A stretch of 64,000 bases of DNA from Citrus sinensis (GCF_022201045.2 NC_068564.1:3348001-3412000), one strand, 5' to 3'; positions 12,841 to 24,001 are shown, counted from the stretch's first letter. Numbers and translations: made by a program. The notes: a model not told the origin generated them from the letters alone.

Positions 12841-15186
12841 ATGACCCAATCCCATCGGACCACGGAACCCGAGCACCGCAAGCCGACCACTGCCACAGCC
12901 ATGAGACTGATAGTGCCCTTACAAGGCGTAGTCCAAGGCAGGGGCGGCCTTATCTTGGGCTCTCTAATCCCCTGCGCGCTCTTCTACCTCCTCCAGTTTT
13001 ACTTGAAACGCCACCGTTCTCCAAACCCTCCCTCCCCCTCCACCTCATCCTCCAACCTCGCTGGACTCCCTAGAACTTCCTCGCGGTCTACTTTGTCGTC
13101 GCGTGGATCGCTCGGTCCGGTTCGGATATCGGCCCGGGGGAGCTCGATTGCGAAGCCGGACGATTCTCCGTATTATATCGGGTTGAACAAGTTTCGGGAC
13201 GATCCCTATGATAAAATCAATAATCCGAATGGGATTATTCAGCTTGGATTGGCCGAGAACACAGTTAATTTAAACTTAAGCTATTCGTTTTCATTTTTGT
13301 ATTTATTTATTTGCATTTTTCGTGTAAATCGTTTATTTATTTAATTTTGTTTTATTGGTTTTAGTCGTGTTTGGATTTGATTGAGAAATGGGTGTCGGAG
13401 AACTTGAGTGATTCTATAATGGGACGGGACGGTGATGATTTGAGTATCAGTGGGATTACGACCTACCAGCCGTTTGATGGAATGATGGAGCTTAAAGTGG
13501 TAATTTTATTATATCTCTCTATTTTATTTTACATAATTAGTAACTAGTAAGTGCCGTTTACTTTGTGATACACTTGTGATTGTAAATTGAGAATCTAGTG
13601 TACTGCCTTTACAAAGTGTTGAGTTTATTGAGTTAAAGGCAGCTTAGTTTACGTGAATAACGCCATTAAAATTTTAGAGTTTGCTTACTAAACTGTGTAA
13701 TGCTTCCCCATGAACCTCCGCATTAGCCTTGCCACATTGTTGGAAGTAGAGTAGAAGACAACAACCATGCATCCAAGACTGTATAGTAAATGGGATAATG
13801 AACTCATTTTTGAGCCTTTAGCATACAAATAATGCAAAATGTTGAGATTATACTTCGAAAAGTTTTATCAATATAGTAACTTTTTGCTATTTTGAATTAC
13901 TGATCTTGGTTTTTGTGTCATTGGAGTCCATTGAAATCAAATTGCTTTAACTGCTTCTGATTCTGAAGGATGTCATATGTCCTGTGCTATTATGACTGTT
14001 GCATTCAATTATAAGTGCAAAAACAGCTGATTGTCTAAAATGATTACATTTTGTCTGTGCTTTCTTAAATATATATTTCTGCTGCACTGCTGCAGGCTAT
14101 GGCGGGTTTCATGTCTCAGGTCTTGGGGCAAGCTGTCTCATTTGACCCCTCTCAGATAGTATTAACTGCTGGTGCAACTCCTGCGGTTGAGATACTATGC
14201 TTCTGCTTGGCAGATCATGGGAACGCATTGCTTGTTCCCTCGCCTTATTATCCTGGGTGATTATCAATCATTTCAAACCTTTGAACTGATGAAATTCATT
14301 TTGTTTGGGTATCAAAAGTTAATAACAAACAATTTCCAGTTTTGATAGGGATATCAGATTTCGAACGGGAGTGGAGCTAATTCCTGTACACTGTCGCAGC
14401 ACTGATAACTTCGCTTTTAGTATAACTGCCCTTGATCAAGCGTTCAATCAGGCAAGAAAACGTGGGGTGAAAGTTCGTGGAATTCTCATCTGCAACCCAG
14501 CGAATCCTGTTGGCAATATAATTCCACGGGAAACACTCTATGAGCTTTTGGACTTTGCGAGAGAGAAGAACATCCATGTAATTTCTGATGAAATATATGG
14601 GGGGTCCATCTTTGGAAATGAAGAGTTTGTGAGCGTGGCAGAAATTCTGGAGGCAGAAGAAGTTGACAAGGATAGAGTTCATATAATATACGGGTTGTCA
14701 AAAGACCTCTCTCTTCCGGGATTTAGGACCGGGGTTATCTATTCCTATAATGAGAGTGTTTTGGCCGCTGCCAAAAAATTAACAAGATTTTGTTCTATTT
14801 CAGCCCCCACTCAGAGGCTCCTAATTTCCATGCTCTCAGATACAAAGTTCATCCAGGAATATTTAGAGACCAATAAAAGAAGGATAAAGAAACTGTATGA
14901 TTCATTTGTGGCAGGTTTGAAACAATTAGGAATCAGGTGCTCAGAGAGCAGTGCTGGCTTATATTGCTGGGCTGATATGAGTGGACTAATCCCCTCTTAC
15001 AGTGAGAAAGGGGAACTTGAATTATGGGATAAGCTCTTGAACATTGCTAAGATCAATGTTACTCCTGGCTCGGCCTGCCACTGTATAGAACCGGGATGGT
15101 TCCGGTGTTGTTTTACTTCTTTAACCCACGAGGATATCCCTTTAGTCATTGAAAGGATCCAAAAAGTTGCTGAAACTTGTAAATAA
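12841..15186 (+). CDS. ACS10/ACS12: ACS10/ACS12-type aminotransferase (ACC-synthase-like)
   Basis: PLP-dependent fold-type I aminotransferase. Four exons, 12841-13263, 13365-13499, 14096-14256 and 14340-15186, join in frame to 521 residues. A second in-frame ATG at 12901 would give 501 and matches where some homologues begin. Seen: CNPANPVGN near 291, ISDEIYGGS near 321, the PLP-lysine motif [15 protein letters not shown] with Lys361, and GWFRCCF with the substrate-binding arginine near 495. A hydrophobic stretch at residues 37-54, just before a basic KRHR, suggests a membrane anchor, as in the Arabidopsis ACS10 and ACS12 proteins. Those two are reported to be aspartate/aromatic aminotransferases without ACC synthase activity, so a role in ethylene synthesis should not be assumed. 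The N-terminal extension looks like ACS10 while the gene order matches ACS12. The gene converges on the DUF688 gene. Confidence 0.92.
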
Positions 15187-15759
15187 ATGCTGAGAGGAAT
15201 TTCATATGTAAGATTATTGCCCTCATTAATGTTTTGGGAAAATTATGGGGACATGGACTGCTTCTTAATTGAACAAAGGTCTAGTTCAGTTCTCTTGGAA
15301 CTCTTGAAGGATTTAGCATTGAGCTTACATTATGGGATTTGTTAAATCATGTACATCAATGATGGAAATAGAAAACTAGAATGATTTGGAAGAGTTTAAT
15401 GGCAGGCATGGATTGCTGGGTGATTTTGAACCACATGGGCGATTGGGCTTTTACTCCTGTAAAAATTTCAGTATCAGCTGTTGTTTCTTCCTTTGCAATC
15501 CTTCAAACATTTTGATGCTACTCCCAAAGGCACAGCATCCAAAAGGCCTCTTCTCAAATTCCTGTTATAGTTGCATTCAGGCAAGAATAAAGTTGTTTGT
15601 GAGTTTTATTGTGCAAAATATGGTTAGAAATATGAATTTTGTTTCCATGATAGTGTCAAAAGGAAATAAATATGTTATTTTCGCTCTCATTTCTTTGTTG
15701 AATAGCTTTTTCTTCTACATACTTCCCAGTTCTCCTGTAGCCTAAGAGGAAATGCAGTC
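15187..15759. other. intergenic space between convergent genes
   Basis: This should contain the 3' untranslated regions of the aminotransferase (+) and the DUF688 gene (-). An open frame on the plus strand at 15386-15745 has a non-ATG start and no recognisable features, so it is not called. Confidence 0.6.
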
Positions 15760-16614
15760 CTAGTGATGGTAAAAAAGAGGCAAGAGTTGGGGATTTACCA
15801 TTGACAGGTTCTGTTTTCTCATTTGAACAGCGTTTCTTTGGTTACTCCTCCTGCGACTCATCATTATCAGTTCTCCAAGTGTTGTTGGCCTCCTAATAAC
15901 GACAGTACTATTACTTTCACAGTCAAAATCCTTGCTTTTAACTTCTGGAGTATCAATAACAGTGTCCCTCTCAGTGTACCTCGCCTTTTCAAGGAAACTG
16001 GTTTTGGGTGGGAGTAGTGGAAAGAGGCATTCCAAGAAAGAAGCCCCCACAAGGCTTGAAGTGCCAGTTTCATAGCTGCTTGTACTACTTTCTGCTTCCG
16101 AAGCTGGTGATGAAGGGATCTCCAGTTCATCAGTTGTGGTGTCACTCGAGAGAGATCTCTGCACTGGAACAGCAGAGGAAATAGCTACCGATGGTACAAG
16201 GCAGTTTGCAAGGAGAGAGGGAGCGGAGCTGAATGAATCATCTGTATCGAAATCAAATGAATCATTTTGCTTGTCATGATCATCATCACTGGCCTCATCA
16301 TTGTTGAAAATGCCATAATAGCCTTGGGAGTACATTGGAGGCGGCGGTGGCGAAGCTAAGAGCTTTTCTGGTGGGTTTGGAAGTACTGCTGGCTGTGAGA
16401 AACTGGGTAATGGTGTTCCAGGCTTTTCCTCCCAATCAAAAGGTATGGAGGCAATGAGCTTGACTGGAGGAGTTACTACAATTGGACTAACTGAAGAATC
16501 CTCTGGTTTCCAGTCCTTTTTAGGTATTCCTGGCTTCTGCTCCCAAAGAAAAGGGACTGCAGGCGGTTGCCTGACATGCTTTCTTTTTGGAAGTTCCGTG
16601 TCCATCTCAGCCAT
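15760..16614 (-). CDS. DUF688 proline-rich protein of unknown function
   Basis: Single exon, 284 residues, starting MAEMDTELPKRK. The family hallmark is a VPFxWExKPGxP motif, present twice here: VPFLWEQKPGIP at residues 20-31 and IPFDWEEKPGTP at 57-68. The rest is low complexity: a proline-rich stretch near 75-95, an acidic stretch near 105-130, a serine-rich middle, and a basic segment RRRSNQRNAVQMRK near the C-terminus. Plant annotations often call such genes hydroxyproline-rich glycoproteins, but there is no signal peptide, so a cell-wall role is unlikely. No catalytic residues or known domain fold are visible. Function is unknown. Confidence 0.82.
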   Translation of the reverse strand: MAEMDTELPKRKHVRQPPAVPFLWEQKPGIPKKDWKPEDSSVSPIVVTPPVKLIASIPFDWEEKPGTPLPSFSQPAVLPNPPEKLLASPPPPPMYSQGYYGIFNNDEASDDDHDKQNDSFDFDTDDSFSSAPSLLANCLVPSVAISSAVPVQRSLSSDTTTDELEIPSSPASEAESSTSSYETGTSSLVGASFLECLFPLLPPKTSFLEKARYTERDTVIDTPEVKSKDFDCESNSTVVIRRPTTLGELIMMSRRRSNQRNAVQMRKQNLSMVNPQLLPLFYHH

Positions 16615-16665
16615 TCTGGAACTAAAGCTATAATTCCTTGTGCATTGTTCTATTACTGCTCATTC

Positions 16666-16674
16666 ATTTATATA
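16666..16674 (-). promoter_or_regulatory. TATA box of the DUF688 gene
   Basis: The minus strand reads TATATAAAT about 52 bp upstream of the DUF688 start codon at 16614. This is a close spacing that implies a very short leader. Confidence 0.4.
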
Positions 16675-17247
16675 ATAGGTTAAGAAAGTGGGTTAGAGGA
16701 GTTTGTTAACGACTATCATTTTTGTGTCTGAGAAAATTAGGCCTACCTGCTCTCCTCTCAATGTCTATTATAGGAACAGAGAGGTTAACACTTTAAGGGC
16801 GCGATTGTTGAGCGGGTTTGGTGAAGCCTTTTCTTGTGCATTAGCCGGATATAAGGCAAAAGTCGGTTGTCCCACATCTTTACAAGTGTCAAAATATAAC
16901 ATGGTCAATTCTCAAACGTCATAATTGATTTCTCTCATTTATGTTGATGAAATTTCAATTTCCTAAATGATTTAGGATGTCGAGTCTTTAGTTTTAGAAG
17001 GTCATTTCCTAAACTTAACTAAGAGTTTTAAAATCTGATATTTCCCACTTCATTTAGGACACGTTACTTCTTAATCCTACTTGGACTTGAAATCCAATGC
17101 AGATGAGGTAAAAAAGGGTTCTCTATATATTACCTGTAAACATACGATGATCGCCCATCAAAATCATCTACAGAAACACAGAAAAAACTCCTTTGCTGAG
17201 AAAAAGTTTTGCTCTCCTTAATTCACGAAGCAGAAGAAGAAAGATCG
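16675..17247. other. divergent intergenic region with TATA box of SAP gene 1
   Basis: This separates the divergently transcribed DUF688 (-) and first SAP (+) genes and so holds both promoters. A TATA-like sequence, CTATATATTA, lies at about 17122-17131 on the plus strand, about 117 bp before the SAP start codon. Confidence 0.5.
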
Positions 17248-17757
17248 ATGGATCGTAACAACGTAACTATGTGCATGAAGGGCTGTGGGTTTTATGGCTC
17301 TAAAGAAAACAAAAACATGTGCTCCAAGTGCTACGATGACTATTTGAAAGCAGAACTCATTGCGAAGTCATCCAAGTTATTGGACGCGGCGAAAAAATCT
17401 ATCGGCCCAACAAATGCACCAAACCCTTCAGTTCTCGACAAATCTTGGCCGCCGCAGTGGATTATTTCAGCCGCCAAGACAACTAATACTAGCAATGCTG
17501 TTGATTCTCGTGCTAGTAATCAAACAACGAGTACTATTGAGTCTGGTGCAGGTTCGAGTGTCAAAAGAAGATGTGAAATCTGCAACAAGAAAGTTGGATT
17601 GATAGAGTTTAGATGCCGCTGCGGGCACTTGTATTGCGGGACGCACAGGTACCCTAAAGAGCACGCATGCACGTTTGATTTCAAGAAGTTCGATCGTGAA
17701 ATGTTGGTCAAGGATAATCCTCTCATCCGGGCAGATAAACTGGAGGGCAGAATCTAA
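17248..17757 (+). CDS. A20/AN1 zinc-finger stress-associated protein (SAP), copy 1
   Basis: Intronless, 169 residues. The start at 17248 is chosen because it places the A20 finger near the N-terminus as in the family; an in-frame start at 17209 would add 13 residues. The A20 finger has Cys9, Cys13, Cys25 and Cys28 (C-x3-C-x11-C-x2-C). The AN1 finger has Cys109, Cys112, Cys123, Cys125, Cys130, His133, His139 and Cys141. All zinc ligands are present, so both fingers should fold. The linker is Ser/Thr/Asn-rich and not conserved. Plant SAPs with this layout are stress-induced proteins, and some bind ubiquitin or act as E3 ligases. The last 61 residues are close to those of the second copy at 26568, while linkers differ. 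This marks the two as diverged tandem paralogues. Confidence 0.95.
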   Translation: MDRNNVTMCMKGCGFYGSKENKNMCSKCYDDYLKAELIAKSSKLLDAAKKSIGPTNAPNPSVLDKSWPPQWIISAAKTTNTSNAVDSRASNQTTSTIESGAGSSVKRRCEICNKKVGLIEFRCRCGHLYCGTHRYPKEHACTFDFKKFDREMLVKDNPLIRADKLEGRI

Positions 17758-17936
17758 TCTCAATAGTTCGTACGAAAATGAATTTTCAATCAAATCAATA
17801 CTTAAGTAAATGGTTTTCAGGCATCAAATGTACGTACCATGTTAATTAAATTGTATGAATCAACTAATAAATCAAAGAAATTTGTATTTTCAAAGTGCAG
17901 ATCATGCTAGTTTAAGATTGGCTAAATACTTTTTTC
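17758..17936. other. 3' flank of SAP gene 1
   Basis: Presumed 3' untranslated region and short spacer before the duplicated block begins. It does not clearly match the sequence after SAP copy 2. Confidence 0.5.
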
Positions 17937-18975
17937 AAGAGCACAAGTAGATTGTTTGTTATGTATATATTGCAAAGTCAATCTATAATTGTCATGGAGA
18001 AATATGACGTATTGGTATCAGAATCTAATCACACTCATTAAATTTCATAGAAAAACAGAATTTAATGATTGAATTAGAAAAAAAGGAGAAAATTCCTGTA
18101 ATTTCATAGAAAAAATAAAATTTAATGATTGAATAAAATATAAGAAAATTAAATCTCCTCCAAACCTCCACCCTTCTTGTTGTTTATGGAAGTATGGTAA
18201 AAGAAAGATGGGACAAAAATGTTGTTGTTGTTTTTTTATTTTTTATTTTAAAGATAAAATTATTAGGGGTAAGATTATTTGAACCCACAAATTTATTCTC
18301 TAAATCCATCGGTGAACAAAATTTTTAATTTACTAATTTCCTCTTAAATAAAATTACATCCAAGGACAAGAGAATTTATATAAACAAATAAAAACTATAA
18401 TTTTGCACCCATTTTTATAATAAAACATATAAACTGCTTGTTTCCTACATACATATTTATCACTTGATCTCTTCTCTTTTACGATCTTACAATTTTCCAA
18501 TTGTCAACATTTAAATGTCCTAACAAAAAAACTCTAAGACTAAAAATGGGAAAAAAGAAAAAGAAAAAATGTAGCAACTATCAACATTATTTTTATATTT
18601 AAAAACTTTCTATAAAGCTATAGAATTTTGAATCAAAACAGCAAGACAGATCCCAATTTAGGCTTTAATATTACACTTTTAATTCTTTTCAAATATGTAT
18701 AAAGTGAGAGAAAGTATCACCATTTTTTTTTTACAAATAAAGAAAAATATTTTAGTTGAGATTATTTTTGAGATTTTATAGGGTGTATAGAGTAAAAATC
18801 TAGTACTTGAATTTCAATAGTGGGTTTATTAAAAAAAAATAGGTTTGATAAGTAAAAAAAATATGGGTTTAAATAATCTCATCCTGTCATTAATTTTGAT
18901 TGAATTTTTTTTTTAAAACTAAAATCATAAGCAACTTGAATTATATCAATAATTCCTTGAAAATATGTTAAAAAA
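17937..18975. repeat. duplicated block, copy A (matches 24462-26041 and 27994-28047)
   Basis: From AGAGCACAAGTAGATTGT at 17937 to about 18902, the sequence matches the region upstream of SAP copy 2 (24462-26041). After a short T/A-rich junction, 18921-18975 matches 27994-28047, which lies downstream of SAP copy 2. So copy A has both flanks of a SAP unit but lacks the 1.95 kb between them that carries the gene. Copy A also lacks about 150 bp (near 24790-24940), about 285 bp (near 25235-25515) and a 202-bp MITE that are present in copy B. Confidence 0.85.
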
Positions 18976-19691
18976 CTTGAAATTGAGTTGGGCTTCCATG
19001 TAGTTTGGGCTTAGTGCTCTACTTGGACCATGGACTAAGCCTGATTCGCCTATACTCACCGGGTCTTACCCGCACCGGGCCGCCGATTGTCTAGTTTTTA
19101 CTCACCGAAGAACCATCTTGATACATCTTGCAAAGCTAGCTAGGGTTTTACAGAGGGTTGCAGTCTTCATCGGGGTTTTTAATTAAATACCCTTTAATAG
19201 TTTCAAAATTATTGAAATATCCCTTCCTTTTTTAGTTTTCATGGATACCCTAACAAATGCGAGTAAAGTCAGAAATACCCTTAATGAATGCATCAAATTC
19301 ATTCAATGAATTGTCTTCATATTCATTTCCTCATTTCTTTCACCCAACTCTATTTTTGCTGCCGATTCTTTCAAAATCTCTTAGAATCTCTCAAAATCTC
19401 TCATAACTTCTTACACAAATACAATTATGTATTCATTTCTTTAACACTCACTCTTTCTTTAAAGGTGCATTGCTTATTAAACAACTCAATAAGGTATGTT
19501 AATGTTGTTGGGTTTTAAATTTTTTAATTTTGAGAAAAATTTAGAAATTTTCCTCATATTACAATGTTTTATTTTCACCATTTTTTCTTATATGTAGAAA
19601 TATATGTAATGTAGGTTGTTTAATTATTTTTTCAGCAATATAACTTATTTATAGCGAAAATATTTTGCGCCGTGCATTCTCTTGATACTGT

Positions 19692-19874
19692 GTACGTCAT
19701 ATAGTTAGTCATGTAGGTCGTGTAAGTAATATAGTCGTGTAAGTCGTGTAGGTCATGTAAGAAATATAGTCGTGTAAGTCGTGTAAGTCGTGTAGGTCAT
19801 GTAAGAAATATAGTCGTGTAAGTCATGTAAGTCGCGTAAGTCGTGTAAGTATTATAGTCGTGTAGGTCGTGTAC
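19692..19874. repeat. minisatellite of GTCGTGTAAG-type units
   Basis: Short units of 9-10 bp, such as GTCGTGTAAG and GTCGTGTAGG, separated at intervals by AAATATA, repeat about 15 times. The array lies immediately upstream of the transposase fragment. Confidence 0.85.
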
Positions 19875-19923
19875 TTACTTGTATATGAAATTTGATATTA
19901 TTGTTTTTATTGTATCATCAGAA

Positions 19924-20181
19924 ATGGTTTTGGTACGTGTGCCTATTCTCTTTAATGGTGAATGGATTGAGCAAAATGACGAGTATAAGTTCAAAGGTTC
20001 CAAGGCTAAAGGGATAATGATACCACGATCGACAACATATGCCGAATTGGTGGAGAAGATAGCTGAAGTTATTGATATAGATACTTCAGAATTCGAAATC
20101 ACAATGAAGTTCAAACTTAAGACATCTGATCCTATGCCACCAGTTACAATTCAAACCAATGATGATATGGAATTTTTTTAG
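19924..20181 (+). pseudogene. MULE transposase N-terminal domain fragment
   Basis: An 85-codon open frame from ATG 19924, reading MVLVRVPILFNGEW and then IMIPRSTTYAELVEKI, ends at a TAG right after DDMEFF. This matches, from family knowledge, the N-terminal ubiquitin/PB1-like module that precedes the zinc finger and catalytic core in plant MuDR transposases. Full proteins run several hundred residues beyond this point. The following 500 bp has no continuation, so this is a truncated remnant. Confidence 0.65.
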
Positions 20182-20711
20182 ATTCCAATTTAATTTCACT
20201 TTTTTTTTTAATAATTTTCATTGACATTTTCTGCATAGCAGCAAATATAAATTCTTAGCACAAATTAAGTCTTTAAAGAACTAAATTAATCTAATGATTA
20301 ATGGAAAAATTCGTGTAATTTTAAAGTCGTAATTAAACATATTACAACCATTTAAAAAGCTTTTTTTTTATCTTCAAAGTGCTTTCTTCCTCTGGCCAAG
20401 CATACAAGCATACATGAGGAATGCCTACATATAATTAATCCATGAAATCAATTAAGAAAAAAAAATATCAACTATAGAAAATTAACGTAATGTTATACAC
20501 ATAAGAACACCATTCGCAATGATAAAATATTTCCACTCATAACTAGACATATCATGACTTAACATGGCTTATAATTTGAAATTAAGAATCTCTCTAACTA
20601 ATGACATTTCACCAGGTAAATGTATATGCACCATTCCAATTTATTGTGAGTCTAATTAAACTAAATGTAATGTGTAGATTCTATTGACAAAAAATAAAAT
20701 GTGGAATTTAA

Positions 20712-20885
20712 GGTCGTGTAATTGTGTAATACAAGAAGATCGTGTAATTGTATAATACATGAAAGTCGTATAAACATGCAATACATGAAGGTCGTGTAAA
20801 CGTGTAATACATAAAGGTCGTGTAATCGTGCAATACATGAAGATCGTGTAATCGTGCAATACATGAAGGTCGTGTAATACACAAC
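20712..20885. repeat. minisatellite, about 29-bp unit with GGTCGTGTAA core
   Basis: About six copies of a unit containing GGTCGTGTAATCGTGCAATA and ACATGAA. It shares the GTCGTGTAA core with the array at 19692-19874 in the same orientation, so both probably come from one subterminal repeat of the MULE. Minus-strand open frames here are repeat artefacts. Confidence 0.8.
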
Positions 20886-21540
20886 CTTGAATCTTACATA
20901 ACCTTATACGACCAAATCTTGTGTTACATAACAAAATTATAATAAGCACAATCCATTAATTTTTCACAATTTGCATGCAGCAAAACAACTAGAAATTTGT
21001 TTTCGAACATGTTATGAGAGACCCACAACTAATTAATCTATTTTTTCAATATAAAACCCTAACTTTTTGTTTTTTTCCCTTGAATATTAGTAAGAAAACT
21101 AATTACATGGAATTACTTGTCTCAACTAGTTATATTCTGACAATTTTACAGTAAATGTTCAACTCTCTCCGGCGATTATGTAGTGACGAACTATGCTTCA
21201 CTTTTTCAGTTGTGGCAGCTTCCCTTTCTCAGGCTTAGTTTGCTCGTGTTGAAGTTCGATTTACCATGTATGGAGAATGAATGTTTGTTTCGGTAGAGGT
21301 GATGCCGGTGAGGGAATTGCAGTGTTTGTTTGTTTGAGTTTGATAATGGAGGGAATTGCAGCAGATGAGTGTTTGTTTGCTTCAGTAGAGAAGGGAGAGG
21401 AAGCTGTCCGTTGAGTTGAAATGTTTTAAAATGAGAATAGCTTAGTAATTTCCTATCAGTCTTTAAAGGATATCGATGAAAATTTTGGCAAAAATAAATT
21501 TTAGAATATTGAGATAATTTTTAAAGTATGGAGGTGTACC

Positions 21541-22104
21541 GGGCGCAATTGGCACGTCTTCAGAAGCCGCATAAAAAAGGTTTTTTTTTTCTCGCAATTT
21601 CTGCTTAATTTATTTTATATTATTTTCAATTCATTATTTAGTCTGGACCTTAAGGAACAGTTAACGAATATCTTGAGATTTTCTTGATAGTTATGTTTCA
21701 ATATTAAAGGGGCTGGAAGGTGAGCAGGAGTATTCTCAATCCACAAACTCCTAAAAAAGATAATATAATAGGTAATATGATAAGGAATAGGAACAACAAA
21801 AGCAAGTCTTCCCGTCCCTGATCCCTACCCCTCTCCTATATTTTAACCGCTCCGTAGGCTCCCCTTTAATCGGTTCTCTCTCTGGGATTACAAATTTAAC
21901 TCATTTGTGAGTGCATGATGCTATCTATTTAGCTTAGTTGTTGATCCTAGGAGTTTAATCGATTGTATACTAATAAATGGATGTATTTTTTTCTTGGAAA
22001 TTTCCCAAAGGAAGTAATGCTAGAGTTGAATTATCTTGAGCTCGTGAGAGTCTGGATGTTGATGTTGTTTCTTTTTAATTTTTCTTTTTGACAGGTTTGT
22101 TGTA
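21541..22104. other. 5' flank and probable leader intron of the EBP2-like gene
   Basis: A pyrimidine tract TTTCTTTTTGACAG ends at 22094, ten bases before the EBP2 start codon, which looks like a 3' splice site of an intron in the 5' leader. A candidate donor is TTTGTGAGTG near 21905. Confidence 0.4.
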
Positions 22105-23007
22105 ATGGGGCTTCCTCATAAAGAATCAACCTTTTCTGATGAGGATGGATTTGAAGATGAAGATTTGAGTGACCTCAATGAGGAAGTTACTGAATCTGAA
22201 TCAGATTCAGAAGGATAGGAGGATGTGAAATTGGCCGAGCCTTCAAAACAGGCCGTGTACAACAGAGATGGTCTTGAGGAGAAGCTTCAAGATATTGGTT
22301 GGCCGGAAAATGCTGGGTGGATACATAAGCTTACCATTGATATTGATCAAGAGCAAGAGGTGGATGTGAATGATGATCTGAAAAGGGAGGCTTCTTTCTA
22401 TACACAGGCATTAGAGGGGACAAGGCAGGCCTTTGAGAAGCTTCAATCGATGGGGCTGCCTTTTCTTAGACCGGCTGATTATTATGCAGAGATGGTTAAG
22501 TCAGATGCTCACATGGAAAAGGTGAAGTGCCTACTTTTGTCTGAGCAGAAAGAGATTGAGGAGGCTGAGGAGAGAAAGAAGGCTAGAGAGGCTAAGAAAC
22601 TAGCTAAAGAGATTCAGGTCCAAAAGACAAAGGAGAGAGTGAAGCAGAAAAAAGAGGAAATAGAATCTGTTAAGAAGTGGAGGAAGCAGAGGCAACAAAG
22701 TGGGTTTGCTGGGGAAGTCGACAATGGTGAATTGGATTTGGCCTTTGAAGGTGGGAAGTCATTTGACAGGTCAAATAAGAAGAGACCAGGGGTGTCTCCA
22801 GGAGATCGGTCTGGTGGGAAGGCAAGAAAAAGTGGTGGTGGTGATGGTGGAAAGGGAAAAAGGAAGAAGAATAGAGACTTTAGAAATTCCAAGTTTGGCT
22901 TTGGAGGGAAGAAAAGTATGAAGAAACAAAACACAACTGATACCACTGATGATTTAAGAGGCTTCAGTAAAGGTGATGGTGTTGGAAATAAGAGAAGGAA
23001 GAGGTAA
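22105..23007 (+). pseudogene. EBP2: EBP2-like rRNA-processing protein with premature stop at codon 38
   Basis: EBP2 is a nucleolar protein needed for 60S ribosomal subunit assembly and 27S pre-rRNA processing. From ATG 22105 the frame is 300 codons long, the usual plant EBP2 size. It shows an acidic N-terminus, the conserved middle (LQDIGWP, VDVNDDLKRE, FYTQALEGT, FLRPADYYAEMVKSD, HMEKVK), a charged coiled-coil segment, VKKWRKQRQQSG, KKRPGVSPGDRSGGKAR and a very basic C-terminus. The frame is broken once, by TAG at 22216-22218 (codon 38), where relatives have an acidic residue; one G-to-T change would explain it. Everything after is intact with no frameshift. The next in-frame ATG, near 22450, would drop the first 115 residues. 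The retained leader-intron acceptor argues against a processed copy. It is either a recent pseudogene or a sequence error in a working gene. Confidence 0.85.
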
Positions 23008-24001
23008 TACAGGTTCTGCTTGTTGTAGCCTGTTGGGAAATTTTGGTTCTTTTGGTCTATGTAATGTTTTATGCACTAGATACTTGCAGTGTTTGTCCTT
23101 AAAGGAAAATTGCTAGTTGCTTAATGTTACTCTGTTTGATTAATCTTAGCCAGTCACAATCCTGCCAGTCTAAACTTGACATTTGATTGTTCTTGCTGGT
23201 TATTCGTGCATTTTATTTCAGAATTATTGTTAGGTGGAGCTAGCAATTATCCCCTGTTATATTAAGCCGTGCAATGCTGCTCTAACAGTAGCAGTATCTT
23301 TTATGCTTGGAAGTAGCAGTGTATGCTTTTAATCTCTGCTTTGGTTTTCTTTATTTCCAACCAATGGATATGGTTCTTCTGTTCTACATGCTGATGGATA
23401 TACTTTTCAATTCTTAAGCTCTGTGTTTTCCTTTTGCACTTGGCTGCGTGCTGATGCTTTTCAATCCACTTTTTAAGTAAAGCAAGTTGCATTGATCCAT
23501 CTATTATCACCCTCTATCCTCTTGCAATTGTCAATATTGTTTATATCACCCCTGGTTTTGATACTAAAATATTATAGTTGCAAGTGAAAATGCGCAAAAT
23601 GGTAATCCAGTTCTTATAAATTTCTCAAAATGGTTAATTCTGAAAACGATCTGGATTGATTGGTCATTGTGGGGAAAGAGTGCTGCAATTTTTCATGATG
23701 CTTGAAAACAGTGCAATGCTTCAAGACTCAAAATCATTCATGAATAAAACATCCAGATGAAATCAAATTTTCAGATACAAGAGTACCAAAACATCCACTT
23801 AAAACTGAATATTTGAATACAAACTATCAAATCGGCCGAATGACACACCAATTACATGCATTTGAAATGCTACACCAATAAGACAATATTAGGAAATACA
23901 CGATGACAAAAACCAGACTCGGAATGCTCCTACTAATTAGAAGTCCTACCTAAGCCTAAGAAGGGTACAATTCTAGGTTAAAACCAGCATAACACTAAAC
24001 C
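23008..24001. other. 3' flank of EBP2-like gene and intergenic sequence
   Basis: No poly-A tail or target duplication follows the EBP2 frame, so there is no sign that it is a retrocopy. No other gene is visible. A minus-strand frame near 23301-23510 has no protein-like features. Confidence 0.5.

Larger units (their letters stand above)
19173..21540. mobile_element. decayed MULE (Mutator-like element), approximate limits
   Basis: The two edges are imperfect inverted repeats. TTTTCATGGATACCCT near 19238-19253 pairs with the complement of sequence near 21467-21481, and outward of these both arms show ATACC-TTTAA and AAAATTAT-AATAT similarity over about 70 bp. Inside are a fragment of a MuDR-type transposase (19924-20181) and two related minisatellites. 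The exact ends and target duplication could not be fixed. The catalytic part of the transposase is missing, so the element is non-autonomous. Confidence 0.55.

Noticed and set aside
15386..15745. 119-codon plus-strand frame between the convergent genes
   Set aside because: No ATG at its start, hydrophobic random-like composition, and it occupies the expected 3' untranslated regions.
19692..19874. Regularly spaced short repeats considered as a CRISPR-like array
   Set aside because: Units are contiguous 9-10 bp repeats without unique spacers, in a plant nuclear sequence beside a MULE transposase fragment.
20656..20949. Minus-strand frames rich in repeated HDLHVLHDYT-like words
   Set aside because: Direct product of the minisatellite at 20712-20885.
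22105..23007. EBP2-like locus considered as a processed retrocopy
   Set aside because: No poly-A tail or target duplication, and a splice-acceptor-like tract remains just before the ATG.
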